Assembly: GCA_002396665.1 (NCBI GenBank)
Contig: DGYJ01000023.1
Location: 10,555-18,341 of the forward strand
DNA from: Bdellovibrionaceae bacterium UBA5009
GTDB lineage: Bacteria; Bdellovibrionota; Bdellovibrionia; Bdellovibrionales; Bdellovibrionaceae
Direction of reading: 5' to 3'
Length of the DNA: 7,787 bases
Shown: positions 1 through 5,583 of the stretch, one piece after another
Layout: each line of letters begins with the position of its first letter
How positions within the stretch are numbered: the stretch's first letter is position 1
The notes under the pieces: model-generated
The model's input: the letters and a program-made list of their open reading frames with translations, nothing else
Told to the model about the DNA's origin: nothing
Databases searched by the model: none
Translations under genes and position numbers: made by a program

Positions 1-2
1 CC

Positions 3-521
3 TTGCCCGCCACATTCAACTTTTCAGGACGGCAGAATGAAACCACTTGGGCGAGCCTAATTTTTGTAAATTTAAATAAAACAACTATTACTGATCAGGG
101 ATCTTTTGTACCAACAGATTTACAATCTAGTTTTCCGAAGTATAGTCTTTATAAAAAAATTGACCGCAACTCTGCAGGGGCTGGTCTTGGCCTTGCTGGG
201 GTTTATGTCTACGCCAACTTCCAAGCTGCTTTATTACTTACGGTCGGCGGAAGCTTGGAGCAAAAATCTTTTTTCGATTTGAACGATTCCATGACAGCAG
301 ACTCTTCAGGAAGTACGTCCGTGAATGCGTTTGTCAATCTTGGATACAATGGAAAAAAACATCAACTTGGTTTGTCTTTATTTAACAATGCCTTCGAAAC
401 TAAAATTGAAAAGGAATCATTAAATCAGGCGAGCCAAGACATTCGAATTTTTTATGGCTACAGATTTGATGGCGTCAACCTTGGCGCTGGAATCAACTGG
501 GTTTCTTCACTTTTGGATTAA
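3..521 (+). CDS. C-terminal part of an outer-membrane beta-barrel-like protein (5' end outside window)
   Basis: This is an open frame from the left edge to a TAA. A TTG lies at the edge, but nothing supports it as a start, so the gene is treated as 5'-truncated. The 172 visible residues alternate hydrophobic and polar positions with many Gly, Asn, Ser and aromatic residues, for example GLGLAGVYVYANF, LLLTVGGSLEQK, AFVNLGYNGKKHQLGLSL and IRIFYGYRFDGVNLGAG. This looks like successive strands and turns of an outer-membrane barrel. The pattern reminds me of DUF4421-type outer-membrane proteins, but that is a recollection and not a firm match. The C-terminus (WVSSLLD) lacks the terminal aromatic of classical porins. 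There are no transmembrane helices. The TAA overlaps the TAA of the convergent gene within a shared TTAA. Confidence 0.55.
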   Translation: MPATFNFSGRQNETTWASLIFVNLNKTTITDQGSFVPTDLQSSFPKYSLYKKIDRNSAGAGLGLAGVYVYANFQAALLLTVGGSLEQKSFFDLNDSMTADSSGSTSVNAFVNLGYNGKKHQLGLSLFNNAFETKIEKESLNQASQDIRIFYGYRFDGVNLGAGINWVSSLLD

Positions 522-1735
522 GGATTAGTTTGTTTTTTCAACTTCAGTCGTGCCTTAAAGTCTTGAAACCAATCGACAAAATAATTTCTGTAAAATGGAT
601 TTTTGAGACCTGATTCATTATTCTGATAGGGATGAAAACCATCAGCGCCGAATCTATCCGCAGGAGTAAAGAAAAGCCTCAATCGTCCATCCTGGGAATT
701 TTTTTGGTAAATTTCTAACCACTGCTCTACTTTCATTGGGTTATCAAAGTTAGGATCAATAACCCAAAAACCACCGCGGTCACTTTCAATAGCCGTTGCA
801 ACATGGAAGATCCAGGTGTTGCCAACATTTCCCTGCATTGGGCCGTACAAAAAGACTTTTCTTATTGAGCGTTTATCAATCCCCCTAGGAATCGCTTCAC
901 CATGAACTGCGCAGGCTCTTCCAAAACAAAATCCAGTGGACTCATCTGGGTCATATTTATGACGGGAATCAAACTCTAAAACTGGGTGAAATGCCACATC
1001 GTCATTCAATTTTTCTGCCATTTCAAAGCTGATCTTTCGAATTCGCCCTGAGTTCGACTTTGTGTTTTCAGTCAATTTGTAGGACTGCTCAATAAGGTTT
1101 TGATTTGAAGCCCATATCGCTTCACGAGTCACTTGAGTCGGTTCAGTCTCAAAACTGTATCGAGTGGTCGATAAAACATCATCATTTAAAAGCCGATTAT
1201 CTTTTAAATACTCAATTTGTGAATGAGAAAAGCCTGCCAGCATTAAAATTCTTTCTTTTGCCTGCTGAAAAATAACGGGCGTGGGCCTTGCTACAGCAGG
1301 AAGTAGCTCGATATCACGATCTAGCACGCGGACTAAGCGAAGAGCTGTTGTCTGAACAGAGTCTAAACTAAAAAACTTTGACTCTTTAATGATTTGTTTA
1401 TTTTGAATGTGATTTTTTTCTAAAAACTGTAAAATATTTTCCGCTTGGGATTCGCTTATGCTTTTTGAAAACATCAAAGATTTTAAGTCGGCAACCAATT
1501 TCTGGTCACTTGGAAAATCAGACAATGAAAATTCGTGTTTCAAATTAAACGAAAAAAGCTCTTTCATTGGGGCCAAGTGAGCTCTGAGTAAGTGCCCGTC
1601 AAAAACTAAGACCTTTTGAATTCGTGCTGTCCGCGAATCTTTAAACGTCTGAAGACACAAACGGGATGCCGCTAAACCACTTGTGGCTTCTAAAAATAAC
1701 GTCATAAAAATCAATAAAATAGGGGCTTTAAACAT
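518..1735 (-). CDS. Secreted protein-glutaminase-like (protein deamidase-like) enzyme
   Basis: This 405-residue protein has an N-terminal signal peptide (K3, hydrophobic core about 4-19, likely cleavage near GLA/A at 22-23), so it should act outside the cytoplasm. The C-terminal third carries the signature I associate with Chryseobacterium protein-glutaminase, which deamidates protein-bound glutamine using a Cys-His-Asp triad. It has C270 in GFCFGRA, H311 in WIFHVA and D327 in FWVIDPNF. The Cys-to-His spacing is 41, as I recall for the known enzyme; His-to-Asp is 16 against about 20. Residues 24-250 match nothing I know and could be an inhibitory pro-region or a targeting domain. The start is the first ATG after an in-frame TGA. 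AAGG abuts this ATG directly, which is too close for a normal ribosome site. The substrate is unknown. Alternative: another papain-like hydrolase or transglutaminase-type enzyme. Confidence 0.75.
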   Translation of the reverse strand: MFKAPILLIFMTLFLEATSGLAASRLCLQTFKDSRTARIQKVLVFDGHLLRAHLAPMKELFSFNLKHEFSLSDFPSDQKLVADLKSLMFSKSISESQAENILQFLEKNHIQNKQIIKESKFFSLDSVQTTALRLVRVLDRDIELLPAVARPTPVIFQQAKERILMLAGFSHSQIEYLKDNRLLNDDVLSTTRYSFETEPTQVTREAIWASNQNLIEQSYKLTENTKSNSGRIRKISFEMAEKLNDDVAFHPVLEFDSRHKYDPDESTGFCFGRACAVHGEAIPRGIDKRSIRKVFLYGPMQGNVGNTWIFHVATAIESDRGGFWVIDPNFDNPMKVEQWLEIYQKNSQDGRLRLFFTPADRFGADGFHPYQNNESGLKNPFYRNYFVDWFQDFKARLKLKKQTNP

Positions 1736-1866
1736 CCTTCAACAGCACTGCTAAAAAGATGCCACATGCTCTCTAACAAACAGGCCTCAGAACCAATTAT
1801 TTCGACCTGAACCCCGAATAAGCTTATCTCCTTGCTGACTATGACTAGGGTCAAAACAGCGGGACA
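1736..1866 (-). other. 131-bp intergenic region upstream of the glutaminase-like gene
   Basis: This gap separates the methyltransferase stop from the glutaminase-like start. No terminator hairpin with a T-run is visible. On the minus strand it contains a TTGACC near its upstream end, a 10-bp palindrome ATAAGCTTAT (1815-1824) and an AATAAT, but none of these form a convincing -35/-10 pair. The glutaminase-like gene may be read through from the methyltransferase or have its own weak promoter here. Confidence 0.3.
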
Positions 1867-2877
1867 CTATTTGTCGCCCCTCAAATATTGAGGCTGAATG
1901 TAAAACCACGTCACTTCATTCTTATTTTGGTGAAGGTGATGGAAGCCAAAGACCCTGTCACCTAGAGGCTGACCAGAAGTCTGTTCAGCTTTTCGAATGT
2001 GTCCCATCCAATCTTGTATCAGTTGAAAATCCACATCCCCTTTAAACTTCAAAGTGCATACAAAGTTCTTTGCCATGCCGGCGCGAATCCAAACTTGAAC
2101 AAGTTCTAATAACTTTTCTGGAGTGCAAATTATATCACTCAAAAACCAATCCATGACTCCATTTAGTTTTGGGTCCAACTTGAAAACATCAGCACTTTTG
2201 TAATGTACAGTTTTTCTTTTCTGAATATCTTCACGCAACGGGGCCTTGTCATAACTAAACACCTCGGCCCCCATTTCTGAAAGAACCCATGTCCAGCCCC
2301 CAGGGGAACTGCCCACATCAATCACACGGTCCCCTGGCTTTGGACCAACTATATAAAACGTAAAAATTTCCCACAGCTTTAGATAGGCTCGATTCGGTGG
2401 ATTTTCCTTGTCCTCAACAAGACTAAAATCATTCAAAGGAATTCGACTTCGTGGACGCAAAGAATAGACTAAAGAATTTGCATCTAACATCAGCCACGCT
2501 GCAAATTTCTTTTGTGTCTGATACTTTAAGAATGGAATTGGTTTTAATTTGAGCGAGGGCAATCCCTGCTGAATAAGCTCGGCCCGACGAAAAGAATCCA
2601 TCGCCGTCGAAACCCAAAAAACTTTATGCTCTTTTAATTTTTTAGTTGCTTCAGATATACTCTCAAATTTGACATATTGAAGGTCGAACCATACATCTCT
2701 TGCAAAAATTAAATTTTCACAATTTCCTTGAATGACAAAAAAGAAAGCTCCCTTCTGGACAAATTCGATTTTCCAGAAAGAGAGCTCCTGGGCCAGCTCT
2801 TTTTCCCGGCCCGCGAAGGCCAAGCAAAGGGTTTGGCTTTTTTCGATCAAGTTCTTAGGCCGCTTTTGGCTCTGCAA
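1867..2877 (-). CDS. rlmM: RlmM-type 23S rRNA cytidine 2'-O-methyltransferase
   Basis: This 336-residue cytoplasmic protein has an RrmJ/FtsJ-type SAM methyltransferase domain from about 160 to 330. Motif I is RVIDVGSSPGGWTW (184-197), close to the E. coli RlmM motif, and the acidic residue ending strand 2 is D210 (SYDKAPL). The 2'-O-methyltransferase tetrad K-D-K-E is visible as K167 (PNRAYLKL), D248 (DWFLSD), K277 (CTLKFKG) and E321 (NEVTWFYI). The first 120 residues would correspond to the THUMP-containing N-terminal part of RlmM, which methylates C2498 of 23S rRNA. The protein is slightly shorter than E. coli RlmM (366 aa). The start is TTG at 2877, chosen because AGGGG (2885-2889) sits 7 nt upstream. 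A second in-frame TTG at codon 10 has a poorer ribosome site. The start lies inside the upstream gene (23-bp overlap), which suggests translational coupling. The exact target nucleotide is inferred from the family. Confidence 0.8.
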   Translation of the reverse strand: MQSQKRPKNLIEKSQTLCLAFAGREKELAQELSFWKIEFVQKGAFFFVIQGNCENLIFARDVWFDLQYVKFESISEATKKLKEHKVFWVSTAMDSFRRAELIQQGLPSLKLKPIPFLKYQTQKKFAAWLMLDANSLVYSLRPRSRIPLNDFSLVEDKENPPNRAYLKLWEIFTFYIVGPKPGDRVIDVGSSPGGWTWVLSEMGAEVFSYDKAPLREDIQKRKTVHYKSADVFKLDPKLNGVMDWFLSDIICTPEKLLELVQVWIRAGMAKNFVCTLKFKGDVDFQLIQDWMGHIRKAEQTSGQPLGDRVFGFHHLHQNKNEVTWFYIQPQYLRGDK

Positions 2878-3142
2878 CCATAAGCCCCTGTTGCAGAAGT
2901 TTTTTCTCTAGATCTGACCAAAACTTTTCTTTTAATTTTAAATCATTGGCTGTCATTTTAACTTTTGGAAAAGTTTGTGCTGAAAAATGTTCGCAAAATT
3001 TCACTTCGTCACATCCGCGGACCACCTTCATCATTAACTGAAAGTGAGCCTCTGTAAAAGCCTGGTCAATCAAGACAGATCTTAAACCTTTTTCTGGAGT
3101 ATGGATAAGAAACTGATAAGCCTGGGGCAGTGATGAATTCAT
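2855..3142 (-). CDS. 95-residue protein of unknown function, upstream of and overlapping rlmM
   Basis: I do not recognise this small protein. It has no signal peptide or membrane segment. The N-terminal half is mixed (QFLIHTPEKGLRSVLIDQAF) with two cysteines in a short stretch (GCDEVKFC, about 43-50). Residues about 64-88 look like a charged amphipathic helix rich in Lys and Leu. The ATG at 3142 is supported by AAAGGA (3149-3154) 6 nt upstream. The gene overlaps the methyltransferase start by 23 bp in a different frame, so the two are very likely co-transcribed. The arrangement could indicate a translation-related or RNA-binding accessory role, but nothing in the sequence proves this. Confidence 0.7.
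   Translation of the reverse strand: MNSSLPQAYQFLIHTPEKGLRSVLIDQAFTEAHFQLMMKVVRGCDEVKFCEHFSAQTFPKVKMTANDLKLKEKFWSDLEKKLLQQGLMVAEPKAA
2885..2889 (-). promoter_or_regulatory. Ribosome binding site that decides the rlmM TTG start
   Basis: AGGGG on the minus strand lies 7 nt before the TTG at 2877. A nearer ATG at 2881 is in the frame of the upstream 95-residue gene (its internal Met88), so the TTG is the start that fits the methyltransferase frame. Confidence 0.6.
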
Positions 3143-3342
3143 GGTTCATCCTTTCTTTGAATTGTTGGACAGTCTAAATATCGGTCCCTTGTCAGATAAG
3201 CTTGAGTCCTAACCTAGACTTTCTTCTTGCTCCTAAATGAGACAGCGTCAATTTGGCAAATCGCCCTGTTTTTTTTATATGTCTAGAATATCGACATTTT
3301 AATATATTTAGGTCTTCACAGCAAAATCAGTTAAATTGCGGC
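3143..3342. promoter_or_regulatory. Divergent intergenic region between the 95-aa gene and the six-cysteine secreted protein gene
   Basis: These 200 bp must hold promoters in both directions. For the plus gene the best candidate is TTGGCA (3253-3258), a 17-nt spacer, then TATATG (3276-3281). TAGAAT (3284-3289) and the AT-rich stretch around 3300-3308 are alternatives. For the minus gene I see only the good ribosome site at 3149-3154 and no convincing -35/-10 pair; TTGACG (minus strand, about 3247-3252) has no good partner. A weak inverted repeat AGTCTA/TAGACT (3171-3176, 3215-3220) is probably chance. Confidence 0.35.
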
Positions 3343-3377
3343 ATGATTAAATTCAAAACTATTTTAATGTCGATATT
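3287..3377 (+). repeat. 12-bp inverted repeat flanking the start codon of the six-cysteine protein gene
   Basis: AATATCGACATT (3287-3298) recurs as its exact reverse complement at 3366-3377, 67 bp apart. The left arm is in the 5' leader or promoter and the right arm is in codons 8-12. The start codon at 3343 lies in the loop. It could be a long-range RNA stem at the translation start, two operator half-sites, or coincidence in AT-rich DNA. Confidence 0.4.
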
Positions 3378-3828
3378 GATAATGAGTTCTGGCAGTGCCA
3401 TGGCATCAAGTCATGATTGCTGGAAAAAAGAAATCGACCCAACGACAGAAAAAATTTATTCATCAGAACAAGCCTGGCAATTTCATGTCGACTACTGGCA
3501 GAAAAAAAACAAAATCATCCCCAATCCATTTCAGTTAGCCCGAGCCTATGGCCTTTACAAATCCAACAAAAAAACGGCCACACAACTTAAAAATGACAAA
3601 ATGGCTCACTGTTATATGGGGTGCAGAATTGCACAGGACGTAGATTTTAGAACTGCGAAATACTTAGCTTGGCTAAAAGAAGAAAAAGATATCACGGATT
3701 GTAATCCAAATTCACATTTCGAAGCGAAAGACTACGAGGCAACACTGATCGGCGCCCGTATTCCTAAAGGAAATTACCCAAATTGCATCCAGCAGTGCAA
3801 ACTGAAACTAGTTCAGGGAAGCTTCTGA
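3343..3828 (+). CDS. Small secreted six-cysteine protein of unknown function
   Basis: This is a 161-residue protein from the ATG at 3343. The frame is open back to a TTG at 3253, but only the ATG gives a proper signal peptide (MIKFK, then hydrophobic ILMSILIMSSGSAMA, cleavage near AMA/SS at about 21). The mature part has exactly six cysteines: C26, the pairs C90/C94 (HCYMGC) and C148/C152 (CIQQC), and C120. They could form three disulfides in the periplasm or outside the cell. The order HCxxxC, then a KEEKD segment, then a D/E-rich DYEATLIGAR segment, then a CxxxC tail, resembles a cysteine-framed helical module I recall from C-terminal parts of some RHS-type and other secreted proteins. That comparison is uncertain. 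There is no good Shine-Dalgarno before the ATG. The 3' end overlaps the convergent marR by 21 bp. Confidence 0.7.
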   Translation: MIKFKTILMSILIMSSGSAMASSHDCWKKEIDPTTEKIYSSEQAWQFHVDYWQKKNKIIPNPFQLARAYGLYKSNKKTATQLKNDKMAHCYMGCRIAQDVDFRTAKYLAWLKEEKDITDCNPNSHFEAKDYEATLIGARIPKGNYPNCIQQCKLKLVQGSF

Positions 3829-4335
3829 CTCTGTTTTTGTAATAATCATTTTTTGTAAAATATTTTTCAAAAAATTAACTTCTGTTGAATCCAAGTAAGT
3901 ATAAAATTGGTCCACAATTTTTAAAAAAAGTGGCTGAAGAATTTTGTATTGATCAATTCCAGAGGGCGTCATGCGTATGACAAAAGATCTTGCGTCTGAA
4001 TGATGCATTTCTCTGCTCACAAGTTTTGCCCTTTCAAGGGAAAGCAACAAACCCGAAATTGTGGCCTGAGTAACTCCAGACAATTGAGCAAGCTCGGTCG
4101 GGCGAAGTCCTTCAGGATATTGATTCAATAGTATCAACAGCAAAAAACGACCAGATGACAGATCGTATTCAGCAAGCATACTTTCCATTTGCGAATCCAA
4201 GGTCGCCGAAATTTGCTTGTGCAGCCAATATATTTCTTGCTTCATCAAATTCACTTCAGGAAAGCTTTTTCCAAAATGGGAAAGCATATCTTCGGATGTA
4301 AATCTGGATCTGTCATTTGCACTGGTTTTCGGCAT
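3808..4335 (-). CDS. MarR-family transcriptional regulator
   Basis: This 175-residue cytoplasmic winged-helix protein probably binds palindromic DNA as a dimer. The visible MarR layout is an N-terminal dimerisation helix (about 29-55), then a winged HTH with LRPTELAQLSGV (77-88), recognition helix VTQATISGLLLSLERAKLV (88-106) and a wing containing the typical SDARSFVIRMTPSG stretch (113-126), then C-terminal dimerisation helices (about 127-165). There is no cysteine in the protein, so a thiol redox switch of the OhrR type is unlikely; a ligand is more plausible. The start is set at the ATG at 4335, with GGGG (4341-4344) 5 nt upstream. A GTG at 4386 would add 17 residues unlike the family. The gene is divergent from the metalloprotease/PilZ operon across a region with a perfect palindrome, so auto-regulation and control of that operon are likely. 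The first 28 residues are a longer, polar N-terminus than usual. Confidence 0.88.
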   Translation of the reverse strand: MPKTSANDRSRFTSEDMLSHFGKSFPEVNLMKQEIYWLHKQISATLDSQMESMLAEYDLSSGRFLLLILLNQYPEGLRPTELAQLSGVTQATISGLLLSLERAKLVSREMHHSDARSFVIRMTPSGIDQYKILQPLFLKIVDQFYTYLDSTEVNFLKNILQKMIITKTESEASLN

Positions 4336-4344
4336 AAATACCCC

Positions 4345-4359
4345 AATATTTTCAATATT
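4345..4359. repeat. AATATT-TTC-AATATT repeat in the marR leader
   Basis: Two copies of the self-complementary hexamer AATATT are separated by 3 bp, just upstream of the marR ribosome site. Part of this element, TCAATATTTAACAA (4352-4365), recurs with one mismatch at 4435-4448 next to the 19-bp palindrome. It could be an extra regulator-binding site, or simply AT-rich leader sequence. Confidence 0.3.
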
Positions 4360-4454
4360 TAACAAGTGGAGATGATGATTTCTCACAATTTAAAGTGTCC
4401 TACCAATCAAGAAAATTTCACATTCTGCGATGCGTCAATATTTAGCAATTTATA

Positions 4455-4473
4455 GCATAAGAATATCTTATGC
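4455..4473. promoter_or_regulatory. Perfect 19-bp palindrome, probable MarR operator
   Basis: GCATAAGA-ATA-TCTTATGC has 8-bp perfect arms and a 3-bp centre. Size and symmetry are typical of MarR-family operators. On the minus strand TATAAA (4449-4454) abuts it, which would place the site in the spacer/-35 zone of the marR promoter. On the plus strand a TATACT (4489-4494) lies 15 bp beyond it, which would put the -35 region of the protease operon inside the right arm. A bound dimer could therefore block both promoters. Binding is inferred. Confidence 0.65.
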
Positions 4474-4488
4474 CTCCCTCAGAAAAAA

Positions 4489-4494
4489 TATACT
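4489..4494 (+). promoter_or_regulatory. Candidate -10 box of the protease/PilZ operon (first option)
   Basis: TATACT matches 5 of 6 positions of the sigma70 -10 consensus. No good -35 is present; its place is taken by the right arm of the 19-bp palindrome, as is common for promoters controlled by an overlapping regulator. Confidence 0.35.
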
Positions 4495-4522
4495 TGTCAT
4501 GGAACAGCATCAAACATAGAAC
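4494..4522 (+). promoter_or_regulatory. Candidate promoter of the protease/PilZ operon (second option)
   Basis: TTGTCA (4494-4499), a 17-nt spacer and TAGAAC (4517-4522) form an alternative sigma70-like promoter. Transcription would begin around 4529, directly at the inverted repeat 4532-4552. Confidence 0.35.
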
Positions 4523-4531
4523 CTTTGCTCA

Positions 4532-4552
4532 AAACAGGGCTAGACCCTGTTT
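4532..4552 (+). repeat. 8-bp-arm inverted repeat in the 5' leader of the metalloprotease gene
   Basis: AAACAGGG (4532-4539) and its exact reverse complement (4545-4552) flank a 5-nt loop. It ends 6 nt before the GAGGGGG ribosome site. In RNA it makes a compact stem next to the ribosome site. No T-run follows, so it is not an intrinsic terminator. It may protect the mRNA 5' end, modulate ribosome access or be a second operator. Confidence 0.5.
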
Positions 4553-4558
4553 ATCATG

Positions 4559-4564
4559 AGGGGG
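4559..4564 (+). promoter_or_regulatory. Strong ribosome binding site of the metalloprotease gene
   Basis: AGGGGG lies 6 nt before the ATG at 4571. The upstream in-frame ATG at 4556 sits immediately before this motif and has no site of its own, so 4571 is the better start. Confidence 0.7.
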
Positions 4565-4570
4565 AAAATC

Positions 4571-5581
4571 ATGAAGTTTACATTTTCGCAAAATTTAAAA
4601 GTGTGCGGGCTTAGCTTAGCTTCCGTACTATTTTTTTCATCTGTGACATTGAATCCAAAAAATGTGCAGTATCAGCTTCTTTCACAAAGAACTGAAAAGT
4701 TAAAAACATGCCAGTTTTTTCCAGCCAATAGATTGAAATTTCCAGTACGACAAAATGATGTTGGCTACAATATTTCTGGCCTTCAATTCAAAAGAATCCT
4801 TGAAGCCGTTCAAGTTACCTATGCGCCAATTTTTAAACAGCGTGGGTTAGGAAATCTTCGTATTTTTCCACTTTGGACCAATAACGATGTGAACGCCTTT
4901 GCCACACCACTGGTGCCAAATCGCGATCCCTCAGACACTCCAGAATTACCACAGGTATCGACTCCAGTGCGCGCCATTGCTATGTTCGGCGGACTTGCTC
5001 GGCATCCTTACATGACAGCTGAAGGCCTACTGATGGTTGCTTGCCATGAGGTAGGACATCACTTAGGAGGAGCTCCCGTTTACACAGAAAATGGCCAACC
5101 CACTTGGGCTTCTGCCGAAGGGCAAGCTGACTATTTTGCAGCTTCAAAATGTATGCGTGTTGTGCTTAATCAAATCGGAAACAATGAAGAATGGGCACAA
5201 AAAGCCCCCGTTGACTTTGACGTTCGTAAAAAATGCCTTCAAAGTTTTCCACGTGATTTTAAACAGGCTGCAATTTGCATGAGAAGCTCAATGGCTGGAC
5301 TTACATTGGGACGTGTTTTAGCAACTGTTGTCCAAGGAGCAGATCCTAGAAAGCTCAGCTTTCAAGCGCCTGACCGAACAATTGTACCTGCAACACTTGA
5401 AAGCTACCCCGCCACTGTCCAATGCCGTGTTGATACCTACTTTGCTGGCTCTGTTTGCCGAGTATCTGAAAATGTCCCAAATTCTAAAGATCCAAGACAA
5501 GGAGCCTGCCATCTTGGAAGTTTTATGAAACAAGGAGCTAGACCCCCTTGCTGGTATAAGGATCCTTTCGTATCCTTATAG
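4571..5581 (+). CDS. Secreted HExxH zinc metalloprotease-like protein, cysteine-rich
   Basis: This 336-residue protein has an N-terminal export signal (K2, K10, hydrophobic core 11-26) without a clear cleavage box. The central motif is MVACHEVGHHLGG, giving H159, E160 and H163, followed 20 residues later by SAEGQADYFAASKC with E183 and D187. HExxH plus a downstream Glu is the gluzincin zinc-site pattern, so peptidase activity outside the cytoplasm is likely. After export there are nine cysteines (47, 158, 194, 222, 236, 285, 296, 313, 327). Several frame a C-terminal region with QCRVDTYFAGSVCR and GARPPCWYKD, suggesting a disulfide-stabilised tail. I recall similar HExxHxxGG/EGQADYFA proteins in predatory bacteria, but cannot name a family with certainty. 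It is first in an operon with a PilZ protein 2 bp downstream and divergent from marR. The substrate is unknown. A non-proteolytic role is possible. Confidence 0.78.
   Translation: MKFTFSQNLKVCGLSLASVLFFSSVTLNPKNVQYQLLSQRTEKLKTCQFFPANRLKFPVRQNDVGYNISGLQFKRILEAVQVTYAPIFKQRGLGNLRIFPLWTNNDVNAFATPLVPNRDPSDTPELPQVSTPVRAIAMFGGLARHPYMTAEGLLMVACHEVGHHLGGAPVYTENGQPTWASAEGQADYFAASKCMRVVLNQIGNNEEWAQKAPVDFDVRKKCLQSFPRDFKQAAICMRSSMAGLTLGRVLATVVQGADPRKLSFQAPDRTIVPATLESYPATVQCRVDTYFAGSVCRVSENVPNSKDPRQGACHLGSFMKQGARPPCWYKDPFVSL
5555..5580 (+). repeat. 9-bp stem hairpin at the protease/PilZ gene junction
   Basis: TATAAGGAT (5555-5563) and its exact reverse complement (5572-5580) flank an 8-nt loop. The hairpin covers the last codons and most of the TAG of the metalloprotease gene and ends 3 nt before the PilZ ATG. 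The left arm contains AAGGAT, the only purine-rich candidate ribosome site near that ATG. No T-run follows. It probably influences translational coupling or the ratio of the two proteins. Confidence 0.5.
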
Positions 5582-5583
5582 GG

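Noticed and set aside
3171..3220. Inverted repeat AGTCTA/TAGACT upstream of the 95-residue gene
   Set aside because: Only 6 bp with a 38-bp gap; expected by chance.
3253..3342. TTG start at 3253 adding 30 residues to the six-cysteine protein
   Set aside because: It would bury the signal peptide behind an unrelated N-terminus; the ATG at 3343 gives a normal export signal.
3814..3840. Weak hairpin (TCAG ... CTGA with G-U pairs) followed by CTGTTTTTG as a terminator for the six-cysteine gene
   Set aside because: The stem has only four Watson-Crick pairs plus two wobbles, and the T-run starts several bases away; too weak to call.
4336..4386. GTG start at 4386 adding 17 residues to the MarR protein
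   Set aside because: The added residues do not look like family sequence, its ribosome site is weak (GGA 12 nt away), and the ATG at 4335 has GGGG at good spacing.
4556..4570. ATG at 4556 as the metalloprotease start
   Set aside because: It sits directly before the AGGGGG ribosome site, which serves the ATG at 4571.
5318..5533. Open frames on both strands inside the metalloprotease gene
   Set aside because: They overlap a gene with clear motifs, lack ribosome sites and show no recognisable protein features, so they are frame shadows. The same applies to the internal frames within the rlmM, PilZ and chrA genes.
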